The notes: a model not told the origin generated them from the letters alone. 64,000 nt of DNA from Siminovitchia thermophila (GCF_016909185.1 NZ_JAFBFH010000015.1:1-64000), one strand, 5' to 3'; counted from the stretch's first letter, positions 17,306-26,870 are shown. Made by a program: numbers and translations.

Positions 17306-18436
17306 ATGAGAAAAGTATTAACTTCCGATGAGTTATATGAAGCACGCCTTGCTAGTGGGGTACCGCTTTTTAATGATCAGAAAATGAAGCTTGGCGTATT
17401 TGGCAGTAACTGCAGTTATGGTGTCATGGCTTCGCTTGCTCCCTCCACATATGAAGTGACGTGGGATCATACCGTCAAAATTGCAAAACAGGCGGAAGAT
17501 CTTGGATTCGAAGCAATGGTACCGATTGCGCGCTACAAAGGGATGGGCGGAGAGAGTAATTTTAACGGTGAAAACTACGAAACTCACACATGGGCTGCCG
17601 GATTGGCACAAGCGACAGAAAAAATAATGGTGTTCTCTACCATTCACGTACCTGCCAAACACCCTGTTGTTGCAGCAAAAGAATCAGTTACTGTGGATCA
17701 TATTTCAGGCGGCAGATTTGGGTTGAACTTAACCATGGGCTGGTACGCTGCTGAGATGGGGATGTTCGGTGTAACACAACGGGAACATGATGAGCGTTAT
17801 GCATATGGCTCTGAATGGACAGAGATTATGAAAAAACTTTGGACGGTAGACGGGGAGTTTGATTATAAAGGGAAATACTTCGACTTAAAACGGCTGGAAG
17901 CAGAGCCAAAGCCAATTCAAGAACCATATCCCGTACTTGTTAATGCGGGGAACTCACCTGCGGGACTAGAGTTTTGTGCCAAAGAGTGTGATTTTAACTT
18001 TATTGCTTTTGCGACAGCCGCGGAGGCAAAAGAAACGGCGGCGCGTGTTCGCGGTATTGCCCGTAATCATGGCAAGAATTTGGGAATTTTAAGTTATGGA
18101 AATATCATTAGCCGTGAAACAGAAAAGGAAACGCAAGAACTTTATAACCAAATCCTCGACATGGGTGACTGGGGTGTAGCGGAAAGTGTTTCCAAAGGAT
18201 TAGGTTCGGAAAGTGGGTCATTCGAACAAATTAAGGCTATGCAAGAAAGGTTCATTACTGGCTATGGCGGATATCCATTAATCGGAACTCCGGAACAAGT
18301 TGTTGATCAACTCGTAAAAATTTCAGAGGCCGGTGTTGATGGCATGTTGCTCGGCTTCTTGGACTACCACGAAGATTTGAAATTCTTTGGCGATCACATT
18401 TTACCATTGATGAAACAAGCCGGGTTGCGATATTAA
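17306..18436 (+). CDS. luciferase-like FMN-dependent monooxygenase (RutA/SfnG type)
   Basis: This 376-residue TIM-barrel enzyme of the bacterial luciferase (LLM) family has the signature DHISGGRFGLNLTMGWYAAEMGMFG and the loop ISEAGVDGMLLGF. It is closest in layout to the RutA and SfnG group, which use FMNH2 and O2 to cleave C-N or C-S bonds. The substrate is unknown. A reductase gene on each side of the cluster can supply FMNH2, and an aldehyde dehydrogenase follows, suggesting that an aldehyde is the product. ATG 17306 follows GAGGTGG. Confidence 0.88.
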   Translation: MRKVLTSDELYEARLASGVPLFNDQKMKLGVFGSNCSYGVMASLAPSTYEVTWDHTVKIAKQAEDLGFEAMVPIARYKGMGGESNFNGENYETHTWAAGLAQATEKIMVFSTIHVPAKHPVVAAKESVTVDHISGGRFGLNLTMGWYAAEMGMFGVTQREHDERYAYGSEWTEIMKKLWTVDGEFDYKGKYFDLKRLEAEPKPIQEPYPVLVNAGNSPAGLEFCAKECDFNFIAFATAAEAKETAARVRGIARNHGKNLGILSYGNIISRETEKETQELYNQILDMGDWGVAESVSKGLGSESGSFEQIKAMQERFITGYGGYPLIGTPEQVVDQLVKISEAGVDGMLLGFLDYHEDLKFFGDHILPLMKQAGLRY

Positions 18437-18505
18437 TTTTAAATGAATGGGAAAGGGCTTACAAGAATTGCAAGCCCTTCCAAAAATTCCTTGGGAGTGA
18501 TATGG

Positions 18506-19975
18506 ATGACGAATAAAATGGGTACTTTACCGGTTAGGGCCAATTGGATTAATGGAGAATGGAGAAAATCTGCACAAATGAATGTTGCTACTTCGCCGGT
18601 AAATGGTGAAGTGCTGGGCCATTATTATGAGCCAAGTGAAGCAGATGTTCATGATGCTATACAAGCGGCCAAAAAAACTTTTGTCCATTCGGAATGGCGT
18701 CATAATCGTCATATGCGGGCAAAAGCATTAAATGACCTGGCAGATCAACTTGAAAAGCGCCGCGAGGAAATTGTTCAGCTTTTATCAAAAGAAAATGGCA
18801 AGGTTTTGGGCGAAGCGGAATTCGAGTTTAGCCTGACACCGCCAAAGCTTCGTTATTATGCCGCCTTGGCGTTGACGGATACAGGACAAGCAGCGCAAAT
18901 TCAGCACGGCCTCCATTCAACATTAGTCAGTGAACCTATCGGCGTTGCCGGTATCATCGTACCGTGGAATTCGCCTGTCATTCTTTCCGTTCGTTCGTTT
19001 GCGCCGGCGCTTGCCGCGGGTTGTACTTGTGTGGTCAAAATGCCCGCCCAAACCGCTTTGGTGAACGGCCTGCTTGCGGAGATAATAGCCGACACGCCTT
19101 CAATCCCTAAAGGAGTGCTGAACATCTTAACGGAATCAGGCAATGTTGCTTCCAAAAAACTCGTTGAGGCGAAAGAAGTGGAAGTGATCAGTTATACGGG
19201 AAGTACACAAGTGGGGCGCAATATAATGGAAGGTTGTGCCAAACGATTAAAGCGAATGTCGTTGGAATTAGGTGGAAAAACACCGATGATCGTTTTTGAT
19301 GATGCCAACTTAGATGCAGTTATTCCAACTATTGTAGCGGGGATCACAACATTTACTGGTCAGTTCTGTATGACTGGAAGCAGAATCCTCGTTCAAAGCG
19401 GCATTGCCGGTGAAGTCCGTAAACGGCTGGCAGAAGTTTTATCAGCCGTTCAAGTAGGTCCCGGAGACGATCCAAGCAGTCAGATGGGTCCTCTGATCGA
19501 TGCGGCCAATGCAGCTCGTGTCGACCAAAAAGTGGAAGAAATGATTGCCGACGGCGCGGAAGTCATTGTCAGGGGAGGCCGGGGGCAAACAGAGGGATCG
19601 GATGTTTCTGAACATGATGCTTACTATCGTCCAACTTTACTTGCGACCCAAGATGTGAATTCTCCGCTCATTCAGGAGGAAATATTTGGCCCAGTGGCCA
19701 GCTTTGAGATTTTTGAAAGCGAAGAAGAAGCGATTGAAAGAGCCAATGCCACTGACTATGGCTTATCGGCATCCATTTGGACAGCGAATCGCGATCGTTC
19801 ACTGCGCATGCCGGGTAAAATAGAGGCGGGTACTGTATGGGTCAATGCTTGGGCGGTTGTATTTGATCAATTTGAAGAAGGCGGGTTCAAACAAAGTGGG
19901 TTTGGCCGCTTAAACGGAAGGACTGCACTCGCAGAGTTTCAAGAATATAAGCATGTCGTCCAGGCGGGAAACTAA
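18506..19975 (+). CDS. NAD(P)-dependent aldehyde dehydrogenase
   Basis: This 489-residue enzyme is of standard family length. Glu254 in LELGGKTP is the general base, Cys288 in GQFCMTG the nucleophile, and SYTGSTQVG precedes them. It would oxidise the aldehyde made by the monooxygenase encoded just upstream. ATG 18506 follows GGGAGTGA. The long frame from 18443 was rejected because it has no ribosome site and reads through a spacer. The relation to benzaldehyde or aliphatic dehydrogenases cannot be settled by eye. Confidence 0.92.
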   Translation: MTNKMGTLPVRANWINGEWRKSAQMNVATSPVNGEVLGHYYEPSEADVHDAIQAAKKTFVHSEWRHNRHMRAKALNDLADQLEKRREEIVQLLSKENGKVLGEAEFEFSLTPPKLRYYAALALTDTGQAAQIQHGLHSTLVSEPIGVAGIIVPWNSPVILSVRSFAPALAAGCTCVVKMPAQTALVNGLLAEIIADTPSIPKGVLNILTESGNVASKKLVEAKEVEVISYTGSTQVGRNIMEGCAKRLKRMSLELGGKTPMIVFDDANLDAVIPTIVAGITTFTGQFCMTGSRILVQSGIAGEVRKRLAEVLSAVQVGPGDDPSSQMGPLIDAANAARVDQKVEEMIADGAEVIVRGGRGQTEGSDVSEHDAYYRPTLLATQDVNSPLIQEEIFGPVASFEIFESEEEAIERANATDYGLSASIWTANRDRSLRMPGKIEAGTVWVNAWAVVFDQFEEGGFKQSGFGRLNGRTALAEFQEYKHVVQAGN

Positions 19976-20187
19976 GGGTTTTCTGCATGTCATTTGAGAT
20001 TTACAGTCTTCAGCAATGTGGACAAGCCAGACAATGCCAAAAAAATAACTATGTTGGGCAGCTTATTTTTGGCTGCCTAGTTGGACTTCATGATTTTGAT
20101 CATGTTTACGGACGGGCTGTGGATCGATGTATCATTGTACCGGCCTAATTGTATTTGATCATGTGCCTATTTGAAGGAGGTCATTCG

Positions 20188-20490
20188 ATGTATTGTAACA
20201 GCAAAGTCATTCATTTTACAGATCATTCCTTCCAAACATATTGCAAAGAACATTTTGGCATAAACCGCGGTGTCTATAACACAATTGAAAGTTGGTTTTA
20301 CACAAAAGGCATGACGAAAATTACTAGGCGCCGGCATGCAATATTGGCTTTTTTGGAATTCATGGCGGCGGATTTCCGTCATCAGGCACAAACTAGAATC
20401 AGGTTCGGGAGCGGAAGATTAGCCATGAAGTTAAATGAATATTGGTGTGAAGGTGAATTCGCAGGAAAGGATGTGGTCATTTGTGATTAA
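20188..20490 (+). CDS. 100-residue protein of unknown function
   Basis: This 100-residue protein has no motif I recognise. It is rich in aromatic and basic residues (HFTDHSFQTYCKEHFGI; ITRRRHAILAFLEFMAADF). It starts at ATG 20188 behind GGAGG and ends in an 8-bp overlap with the flavin reductase gene, which indicates co-translation with that partner. Because it is locked between the aldehyde dehydrogenase and the flavin reductase, it is likely part of the pathway, perhaps a small subunit or chaperone. No function is assigned. Confidence 0.7.
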   Translation: MYCNSKVIHFTDHSFQTYCKEHFGINRGVYNTIESWFYTKGMTKITRRRHAILAFLEFMAADFRHQAQTRIRFGSGRLAMKLNEYWCEGEFAGKDVVICD

Positions 20491-20950
20491 AACATATAAA
20501 GAAATCATGTGCAGTTATCCAACGGGCGTTTCTATCGTAACAACGATGGACCAAGATAAGCCGGTAGGATTGACGGTTAATTCATTTGCTTCCGTTTCAC
20601 TGGAACCGTTGCTAGTTTCGTGGTGTATTGATAAAAAATCAAGCAGTCTCCAAGCGTTCCATAAATCTGATACATTTGCAGTAAATATTTTATCGGAACA
20701 TCAAAAAGCAGAATGCTTTATATTTGCCGACAGCAAAGAGAGTGATCGCTTTTCCAAAACATCATGGGAACGATCAGCGAATCAGCTTCCCATCTTGAAA
20801 GATGTGTTTGCCGTTTTGGAATGTAAAAAAGTACAAGAAATCGAAGCCGGGGATCATATCGTTTTAATAGGAAAAGTGATTGATTTACACAAAACCGATC
20901 ATAAACCGATGCTTTATTACCAAAGAAATGTAAGCGTTGTTCCTGAATAA
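20483..20950 (+). CDS. flavin reductase (HpaC/RutF type)
   Basis: This 155-residue split-barrel FMN-binding protein opens with the family's YPTGVSIVTTMDQDKPVGLTVNSF, followed by SFASVSLEPLLVSW and a C-terminal AGDHIVLIGKVIDL. Enzymes of this group reduce flavin with NAD(P)H for a partner monooxygenase. GTG 20483 is chosen because AGGAAAGGA lies at good spacing and the gene then overlaps the upstream stop by 8 bp. ATG 20471 touches the ribosome site. This makes two unrelated flavin reductases in one cluster. Confidence 0.88.
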   Translation: MIKTYKEIMCSYPTGVSIVTTMDQDKPVGLTVNSFASVSLEPLLVSWCIDKKSSSLQAFHKSDTFAVNILSEHQKAECFIFADSKESDRFSKTSWERSANQLPILKDVFAVLECKKVQEIEAGDHIVLIGKVIDLHKTDHKPMLYYQRNVSVVPE

Positions 20951-21162
20951 TACGTCATTGCGTCCAACGGAGATGCACCGAACCTGCCAATAAGTTCCAA
21001 TAGGAAAAAAATAGTTGGATTTCATGTTAAGAAATAATATAATAAACATCATTAAAAAATGATGAAAGCCCTTTCTGAGTAGCTAATTTTCAATTTCCTG
21101 AATTTTTAGAATAAAACTTCCCGAATCCCCTTTATTACATTCTTTCATTGAGGAGGATTGGC

Positions 21163-22170
21163 ATGCAATTATTACATGGAAACGAACCGTTAAGTAATTT
21201 CAACCTGCTTCAATCAAATGATGTAGATTTCTCGCAATCTTTGGTTTCAGAAGTATATTGCGAACATTCACTGGTTCCGGTGCATGGTACAAAAGTAGAC
21301 GCGAAGTTGAATGCCGTAGAAGGGACAAAATTTACTTTTGGATACTTGACATACGGAGTGGACGCAAAAATTGTTTTACCGCCGCTGCCACCGTGCTACC
21401 ATGTGAACATTACATTGGCAGGTAATAGTTGCGTGAGACGAAATGGCAAAACAGCGTATACCGAAGGTATGAAAAGTGGGGCAGTATTGCTTCCAGACGA
21501 AAAGGCCAGTGTGTTATGGACAAAAGATGCAAAGCAATATGCCTTGAAATTCCTGAGGGGGAAACTGGAAAATCATTTATCCGCACTTATCAATGAAAGA
21601 GTCGATGGACCGATAGATTTTGATCTGACCTTTGACCTGCAAAATACTGCGGGAAGGAGTTTGCTCCGAGCCTGCATCCTTCTCCAGGCAGAATGGGAGG
21701 AACAAAGCACATTAATATTGTCGCCTGTCGCGCGGCGTCATATTGAATCACTCGTCATGACAAACTTTCTGTTGGCTGCCAAAAGCTCATATACTGAAAA
21801 AATTTACGGAATTCACCATCAAAACGAAAGTCCCAGCAAAATGCTTGTTCAAAAAGTAAAAGATTATATAGAAGAAAATGTACACGAACTGCCGGGATTG
21901 GCAGAACTGACCACGTATGCGGGAGTAAGTGCGCGCTCCTTGCAAAACGGCTTTAAGCAACATGCCGGGACTAGCCCAATGGGGTATGTTCGAAATATTC
22001 GCATGCACCGTGCTCACGAACAGCTTGAAAATGCTTTTTATATGGGTGAAACTGTAACGGATATCGCCATGCGCTGGGGATTTTACAATGTCGGACGATT
22101 TTCTCAAATGTACAAGGCGATGTACGGCCAAAGTCCAAGGGAAACAATTATGAAGGCCGAAAAGAACTAA
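21163..22170 (+). CDS. AraC-family activator
   Basis: A roughly 200-residue N-terminal ligand-binding domain of the AraC-binding-like type is followed by two helix-turn-helix motifs in the last 100 residues (LAELTTYAGVSARSLQNGF; VTDIAMRWGFYNVGRFSQMY). Activators of this build often respond to aromatic or amine substrates and control nearby degradation genes. The flavin monooxygenase cluster directly upstream is the obvious target. ATG 21163 follows GAGGAGG. The protein has the usual family length. Confidence 0.9.
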   Translation: MQLLHGNEPLSNFNLLQSNDVDFSQSLVSEVYCEHSLVPVHGTKVDAKLNAVEGTKFTFGYLTYGVDAKIVLPPLPPCYHVNITLAGNSCVRRNGKTAYTEGMKSGAVLLPDEKASVLWTKDAKQYALKFLRGKLENHLSALINERVDGPIDFDLTFDLQNTAGRSLLRACILLQAEWEEQSTLILSPVARRHIESLVMTNFLLAAKSSYTEKIYGIHHQNESPSKMLVQKVKDYIEENVHELPGLAELTTYAGVSARSLQNGFKQHAGTSPMGYVRNIRMHRAHEQLENAFYMGETVTDIAMRWGFYNVGRFSQMYKAMYGQSPRETIMKAEKN

Positions 22171-22329
22171 ATATATTTTCCAAAGTAATTGCATGACTGC
22201 AACTCAAATGAGGAGTGCGTGGATTCAAATAAAGCCGATACATTATGTATTAGTCGCACTCTATATGAAGGAGTTGAAAGTCTAATAGAGAGGCGCGGGG
22301 CTGTCTAAATTAAAGGAGTTAAAACTTAC

Positions 22330-22371
22330 AACCCAAGAATGTTGATTTTACAGCATTCTTGGGTTTGTTTT
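22330..22371 (+). terminator. terminator downstream of the AraC gene
   Basis: AACCCAAGAATG (22330-22341) pairs perfectly with CATTCTTGGGTT (22354-22365), followed by TGTTTTTT. No gene was found between 22171 and 22602. Confidence 0.85.
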
Positions 22372-22602
22372 TTAAATTTACAAGCTGAAATATTATTTTT
22401 CGGACACCTCCCTTGCATCATATGATATTTAAAACAATGAAAAACCAGAGATTTGAAGTAGCAAAAACAGATTTGATAAGAGATTGAGGACGAGTAAGGA
22501 ACTATTTTTTTGAAAAAGAAGAATCTATGAAAAAAAATCCTCAAAATCTCCGTCAATATTCCTAAAAATAAACCCCGGTATTCTTTTTTCTGCACAAATG
22601 AA

Positions 22603-22635
22603 AAAACGCTCAACCCCTTGAAGGGCAAGCGTTTT
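22603..22635 (-). terminator. terminator of the tRNA-Pro gene
   Basis: On the minus strand AAAACGCT pairs with AGCGTTTT around a GC-rich loop, followed by a T run. It sits seven bases past the tRNA 3' end. Confidence 0.85.
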
Positions 22636-22641
22636 GATGAA

Positions 22642-22715
22642 TCGGGATGACAGGATTTGAACCTGCGACTCCTAGCACCCCATGCTAGTGCTCTACCAAG
22701 CTGAGCTACATCCCG
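22642..22715 (-). tRNA. tRNA-Pro, anticodon GGG
   Basis: A cloverleaf folds on the minus strand. The acceptor stem CGGGATG pairs with CATCCCG (22709-22715 with 22643-22649). The anticodon stem CTAGC-GCTAG closes a seven-base loop ATGGGGT with anticodon GGG. The T arm reads GGTTCAAATCC. The discriminator base is A and CCA is not encoded. The gene stands alone with its own terminator. Confidence 0.93.
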
Positions 22716-23023
22716 GGAAAAGCGACATTTTCATTATACGAAAAATAGACATAAAAAACAATGATAATGGGACATTTCTTTTCCGCTGAGATTTTTAGGA
22801 GGCGGGTGGGCGGCTCATGGATTCTGAAATACATTTGAAACAATGATGTGCCATCGCACCCAAGGTCGGCAGAGAGGAAGGATCTATTCCTTAAAATTCA
22901 CATTCAAAAAGTAGCGATGCCACAATGCTTTTGAACATAAAGCCGGGAATCCAAAGGCGGGATATGTTTCGCTCTATATTTACTTTACAAAACAACATCC
23001 ATCGTTTAATATTAAACCGTACG

Positions 23024-23041
23024 GTCGGTTTTTTTGAGTGG
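23024..23041. promoter_or_regulatory. TetR operator 1
   Basis: AAACCGTACGGTCGGTTT lies in the leader of the TetR gene and closely matches the perfect palindrome in front of the efflux gene. It probably mediates autorepression. Confidence 0.7.
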
Positions 23042-23071
23042 CTGTTTTTGAATGTACTGAGGAGGATGATC

Positions 23072-23665
23072 ATGGCTACAGATAAAGGGAGAAAAAAACG
23101 CGATCTCATCCTCGACAAAGCAAAAGAGCTGTTTATCCAGCAAGGATATGCGGCTACCTCTATGGAGGATTTGGTCCAGTATATCGGGGTAAGCAAGGGA
23201 AGCATATACTACCATTTCAAGAGTAAGGAGGATTTGTTTGTTCAACTTCTTATCCGACAAAATCAGGAATGGATAAACGCCTGGGTTGAGAAATCGGTTG
23301 ATTTTCCCAGCTTCGAGGAGAAGGTCTACGGTATCGCCGATCATATGGTGGATGATTTTCAGAACCCGCTTATTAAAGTGGGCGAAGAGTTTTACATTAG
23401 CAATCCGGAGAACGAAGAGCTGCTGGAAAAAATTTTAGCAATCATACGTGAGCCGCGGAAGCTCTACCGGGACATTTTTGCCGAGGGAGTGAAAGAAGGG
23501 CTAGTGCCTGAAGAGGAGCTGGATGACATAGCGATTGTCTTTGCTTCACTGCTGGATGGTCTTGTCACCTCGTTTTATGAACGTTCGACCGATGAGCTTC
23601 GTGTATTATACAAAAAGGCTGTAAAGTACTTCCTGCAAGGTGTTCTTCACAACCATAAGGATTAA
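23072..23665 (+). CDS. TetR-family repressor of the adjacent MFS pump
   Basis: This 197-residue protein has an N-terminal TetR helix-turn-helix (AKELFIQQGYAATSMEDLVQYIG then VSKGSIYYHFKSKEDLF) and a ligand-binding C-terminal domain of the YfiR type. Near-identical operators lie before it and before the MFS gene. It therefore probably represses both, and a drug or other lipophilic ligand would relieve repression. ATG 23072 follows GAGGAGGATG. A longer frame upstream runs through the operator and was rejected. Confidence 0.9.
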   Translation: MATDKGRKKRDLILDKAKELFIQQGYAATSMEDLVQYIGVSKGSIYYHFKSKEDLFVQLLIRQNQEWINAWVEKSVDFPSFEEKVYGIADHMVDDFQNPLIKVGEEFYISNPENEELLEKILAIIREPRKLYRDIFAEGVKEGLVPEEELDDIAIVFASLLDGLVTSFYERSTDELRVLYKKAVKYFLQGVLHNHKD

Positions 23666-23720
23666 GCTTGTTGACAGTCCAAACGGTGCCTTTCTTAAAG
23701 CGTAAGGAATACCGTTTGTT

Positions 23721-23750
23721 TTGACATATATTAAACCGACCGGTCGGTTT
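23721..23750 (+). promoter_or_regulatory. MFS gene promoter with perfect TetR operator 2
   Basis: TTGACA (23721-23726) is a consensus -35. The following 18 bp AAACCGACCGGTCGGTTT (23733-23750) form a perfect palindrome overlapping the spacer and -10 region, so bound repressor would block polymerase. Confidence 0.8.
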
Positions 23751-23778
23751 TCATTCTAGAAAGAAAAGAGGGGATCTT

Positions 23779-24999
23779 ATGAAGCATTTATTTTCCAACC
23801 GTGCTTTTGTTTTTCTTATGCTATCTGACCTAATGCAAAACATCGGGATTTGGATTCGAAATATGGCTTTGTTGTTTTTTGTAATGGAAAAAAGTGGTGG
23901 AAATCCGGTAGCTGTTTCTTTGTTGACGATCATTGAATATGCGCCGATTTTTCTGTTTTCGATTGTTGGCGGCGTGCTGGCCGATCGTTGGCGTCCCAGA
24001 CGGACGATGTTGTGGGGGGATATATTAAGTTTTCTTTCCATATTGCTCATCTTGTTTGTCGTTCTGGCGGGTTATTGGCAGGCTGTCTTTATGGTAACGC
24101 TCGTTTCAGCGATCGTTTCCCAGTTTTCACAGCCGTCTTCGATGAAAATCATTAAACGATGTTTGCCGGATGAGCATGTTCCTGCTGCTACGGCATTGTC
24201 CCAGACCATGATGTCGCTATTTGTGATTGTGGGGCCGATTATGGGCACGGCTATTTTTCAAATGGTCGGGCTTGAAGCTTCGCTCATCAGCTTGCTTGTG
24301 ATATTTGGCGGTTCGGCTTTATTCATCGCATTGATTCCTTCTTCGGTAGATGTGACCGCATCAGACAATGATTCGTCAGGCTCTTTCATGAAAGATTTGA
24401 GTGATGGTATGAAGTATGTAAGAAGTCATCAGATGTTGAAAATCATGATGTGTGTCTATGTCATTCTGGCTCTGGGAGCAGGTTTGGTTCAGCCTTTGGA
24501 TATATTTGTCATTACTGAACGGCTGGATTTGAATATGACTGATGTGCAGTGGTTCACGGCGCTGGATGGCTTTGGCATGCTGGTGGGAGGAATTACTGCC
24601 GCTGTGGTTACAGGAAAGCTGAAGGGCTCAACACTGATGTTTATCGGGCTGGCCTTCCTTGGGGTGTCTACCTTCGTGGAGGTGCTTTCTGTCTGGCCTG
24701 TACTTACCGGAACGATGCGGTTTTTGACTGGCTTCCTTCTGGCATTGGCCGAGACGGCTTTGATGGCGGTGATGATCCGCCAGGTGGACGAGAAATTCGT
24801 TGGCAGGCTGAATGGATTGATGACCCCGATATTTATCGCGTTACTGCTGATTGGTTCGGGAAGCGCGGGGGTATTTATGGTATCGACATCTATCTTTGCT
24901 GTGTACTTTACAGCCGGAGTTCTGTTTCTCCTCGCATCGTTTATCAGCCTCAAGCTTCCTTTCTCATCAGAGGTAAGAAAAGATGTCAATGTGATATAG
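23779..24999 (+). CDS. MFS efflux transporter
   Basis: This 406-residue carrier has about 12 membrane segments and the MFS loop GGVLADRWRPRRTMLWGD after segment 2. It resembles the macrolide-efflux (MefA) group of Bacillus drug exporters. Control by the upstream TetR protein through the palindrome in its promoter implies an inducible pump. The substrate is unknown. ATG 23779 follows AGAGGGGATC. Confidence 0.9.
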   Translation: MKHLFSNRAFVFLMLSDLMQNIGIWIRNMALLFFVMEKSGGNPVAVSLLTIIEYAPIFLFSIVGGVLADRWRPRRTMLWGDILSFLSILLILFVVLAGYWQAVFMVTLVSAIVSQFSQPSSMKIIKRCLPDEHVPAATALSQTMMSLFVIVGPIMGTAIFQMVGLEASLISLLVIFGGSALFIALIPSSVDVTASDNDSSGSFMKDLSDGMKYVRSHQMLKIMMCVYVILALGAGLVQPLDIFVITERLDLNMTDVQWFTALDGFGMLVGGITAAVVTGKLKGSTLMFIGLAFLGVSTFVEVLSVWPVLTGTMRFLTGFLLALAETALMAVMIRQVDEKFVGRLNGLMTPIFIALLLIGSGSAGVFMVSTSIFAVYFTAGVLFLLASFISLKLPFSSEVRKDVNVI

Positions 25000-25300
25000 T
25001 GACGGTGCAGAAAAGGCAGTTGCGGCTAAAAGCCTCATGGTACATCTTCATTGGGGACAAAACCGCAGGCTCAAACCCTGTCACCCTTATCAGCTTAAAA
25101 AGCACTCAATCCTTACATTTCAAGGGTTTGAGTGCTTTTTCTTTATCTTACATCATACAATGAAGCAACATATTCCTTTAAAAACGGAAGACGGGCTTGC
25201 TTCAATTGACACAAGATATTGTTTCAAAATGATCACTTCTCTAGATTTATTTCATTTTATTTAATAATATGATATTTTAGTGACAATATGATGTCAGGAT
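25000..25300. other. gene-free interval with terminator and tRNA-like remnant
   Basis: A strong terminator (AAAAAGCACTCAA, 25097-25109, with TTTGAGTGCTTTTT, 25127-25140) is preceded at about 25065-25095 by a sequence resembling the 3' end of a tRNA gene (GCAGG loop CCTGT, then CACCCTTATCA). No matching 5' half is found. The rest, up to the acetyltransferase, is AT-rich and shows no gene. Confidence 0.5.
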
Positions 25301-25873
25301 GTGACAGAGTTGTTTGTGCATATCGTAGATAAAGACATTTATTTAAAGTTGGTAGATTTGAATGACACACAAAGGGTATTTCAGCTGACGAAGGATTCGA
25401 GGATGCATTTGAGGAAATGGGTCCCCTGGGTGGATGACACGTATAGTGTGCGGGATACGGAAAATTTTATCAAAGAAAGTCTTAAAAACTATGAAGAACA
25501 TAAAAGCATGAATACGGTAATCGTGTATAAAGACGAAGTGGTCGGGGTAGCCGGTTTTAATGAGTTTGATTGGCAAAACAAACATGCCACCATCGGATAC
25601 TGGCTTGGCAAAGAGTATACAGGGAAAGGGATCATGACAAGGGTTGTCAGTGAGCTGACGGATCTGGCTTTTACCCAACTGAAGCTGAATCGCGTAGAAA
25701 TCAGGGTGGCTGATGGAAACAAAAAAAGCAGGGCAATTCCGGAAAGGCTCGGTTTTCAAAAAGAGGGATGCATCCGCGAGGCTGAGTGGCTGTATGAAAA
25801 GTTTGTCGACCATATCGTTTATGGGATGTTAAAGAAAGACTGGCTTGCAAAAAAAGAAGAAGGCACCGCCTGA
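25301..25873 (+). CDS. RimJ/RimL-type GNAT acetyltransferase
   Basis: This 190-residue GNAT protein has the ribosomal-protein-acetyltransferase pattern: DIYLKLVDLNDTQRVFQL at the start, ATIGYWLGKEYTGKGIMTRVV at the acetyl-CoA site and NKKSRAIPERLGFQKEG near the end. B. subtilis YdaF is a close type. The target is unknown and may be a protein N-terminus or a polyamine. GTG 25301 is the first start but its ribosome site is weak. The stop codon lies inside the terminator stem that follows. Confidence 0.87.
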   Translation: MTELFVHIVDKDIYLKLVDLNDTQRVFQLTKDSRMHLRKWVPWVDDTYSVRDTENFIKESLKNYEEHKSMNTVIVYKDEVVGVAGFNEFDWQNKHATIGYWLGKEYTGKGIMTRVVSELTDLAFTQLKLNRVEIRVADGNKKSRAIPERLGFQKEGCIREAEWLYEKFVDHIVYGMLKKDWLAKKEEGTA

Positions 25874-25895
25874 CTCCAATGAGGCGTGCCTTTTT
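25861..25895. terminator. terminator between convergent acetyltransferase and lipA
   Basis: AGGCACCGCC pairs with GGCGTGCCT, followed by TTTTT on the plus strand. On the minus strand the tail is CTTCTTCTTTTTT, so it may serve both genes. Confidence 0.8.
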
Positions 25896-25925
25896 AGGTT
25901 GAATGGATCTTGATCAATTGTTTGA

Positions 25926-26870
25926 TTAAAAGGTAAAGTTCACTTCTGTTTTCTCTTGTTCTTCATAACCCTTCATATATTTAATGCGTCTTTGGGCGGA
26001 AGCCGCGTTTACTTGCTCATCAGCATGGTATGAAGAGCGGACGAGCGGACCGGATTCGCAATGGCTAAATCCTTTTGACAAAGCGATTTCCTTGAGTTCT
26101 TCAAACTCATCGGGATGGTAATAACGTTCCACTTTCAAATGTTTCTTGGTCGGCTGCAAATACTGTCCGATTGTCATAATATCCACATCATGGGCGAGCA
26201 GATCGTCCATCGTTTCAAGAATTTCTTCTTTTGTTTCACCGAGCCCGACCATCATGCTGGATTTCGTTGGCGTGTCCGGTGCAATTTCTTTTACGCGTTT
26301 TAATAATTGAAGTGAGCGGTCATACATTGCGCGGGCGCGGACACGTCGAGTCAAGCGCCGTACCGTTTCAATATTATGGTTAAAAATATCCGGGGCACTT
26401 GACATCAGTGTTGTTAAACTTTCGTAATCGCCTTTCATGTCTGAAGGAAGGATCTCAATCGTGCATCCCGGGTTTGCTTCGCGGATTCTTCGCACCGTTT
26501 CCGCAAAAACGGCGGCACCCCCGTCTTTTAAATCGTCACGCGCCACCGCAGTAACGACAACATGCTGAAGTCCCATAATTTTGACCGATTCCGCGACGCG
26601 TGCCGGCTCTCCCCAGTCAAGCTCTGTCGGTAAGCCTGTTTTAACAGCACAAAAACGGCATCCTCTCGTACAAGTGTCACCCAAAATCATGAATGTGGCG
26701 GTTTTTCTTTCGCTCCAGCATTCATGAATGTTTGGACAGCGCGCTTCTTCACAAACTGTATTCAGGCTTTTTTCACGCATCAATTTTTTCAGTCCGGTAT
26801 AGGATTCGTTTGTATTGATTTTAATTTTAAGCCAATCCGGTTTCCTTATGTATTCCTCATTTTTTGCCAC
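25926..26870 (-). CDS. lipA: lipoyl synthase
   Basis: This radical-SAM enzyme inserts two sulfurs into octanoyl groups on GcvH or E2 proteins to make lipoyl cofactors. The N-terminal cluster motif ([12 protein letters not shown]) binds the sacrificial Fe-S cluster, and CTRGCRFC binds the SAM cluster. GLGETKEEI and [13 protein letters not shown] are family signatures. GTG 26870 is chosen because the family begins here ([15 protein letters not shown]) and AGAAGGTG precedes it. The gene overlaps lipM by 14 bp. At 314 residues it is slightly longer than B. subtilis LipA. Confidence 0.96.
   Translation of the reverse strand: MAKNEEYIRKPDWLKIKINTNESYTGLKKLMREKSLNTVCEEARCPNIHECWSERKTATFMILGDTCTRGCRFCAVKTGLPTELDWGEPARVAESVKIMGLQHVVVTAVARDDLKDGGAAVFAETVRRIREANPGCTIEILPSDMKGDYESLTTLMSSAPDIFNHNIETVRRLTRRVRARAMYDRSLQLLKRVKEIAPDTPTKSSMMVGLGETKEEILETMDDLLAHDVDIMTIGQYLQPTKKHLKVERYYHPDEFEELKEIALSKGFSHCESGPLVRSSYHADEQVNAASAQRRIKYMKGYEEQEKTEVNFTF

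Noticed and set aside
22187-22285. Thirty-codon ORF after the AraC gene
   Set aside because: It has no ribosome site or recognisable motif, and its length is within chance for this AT-rich stretch.
22326-22628. Minus-strand 100-codon frame rich in Phe and Ile
   Set aside because: It covers a strong terminator and low-complexity sequence, has no ribosome site, and runs into the tRNA terminator.
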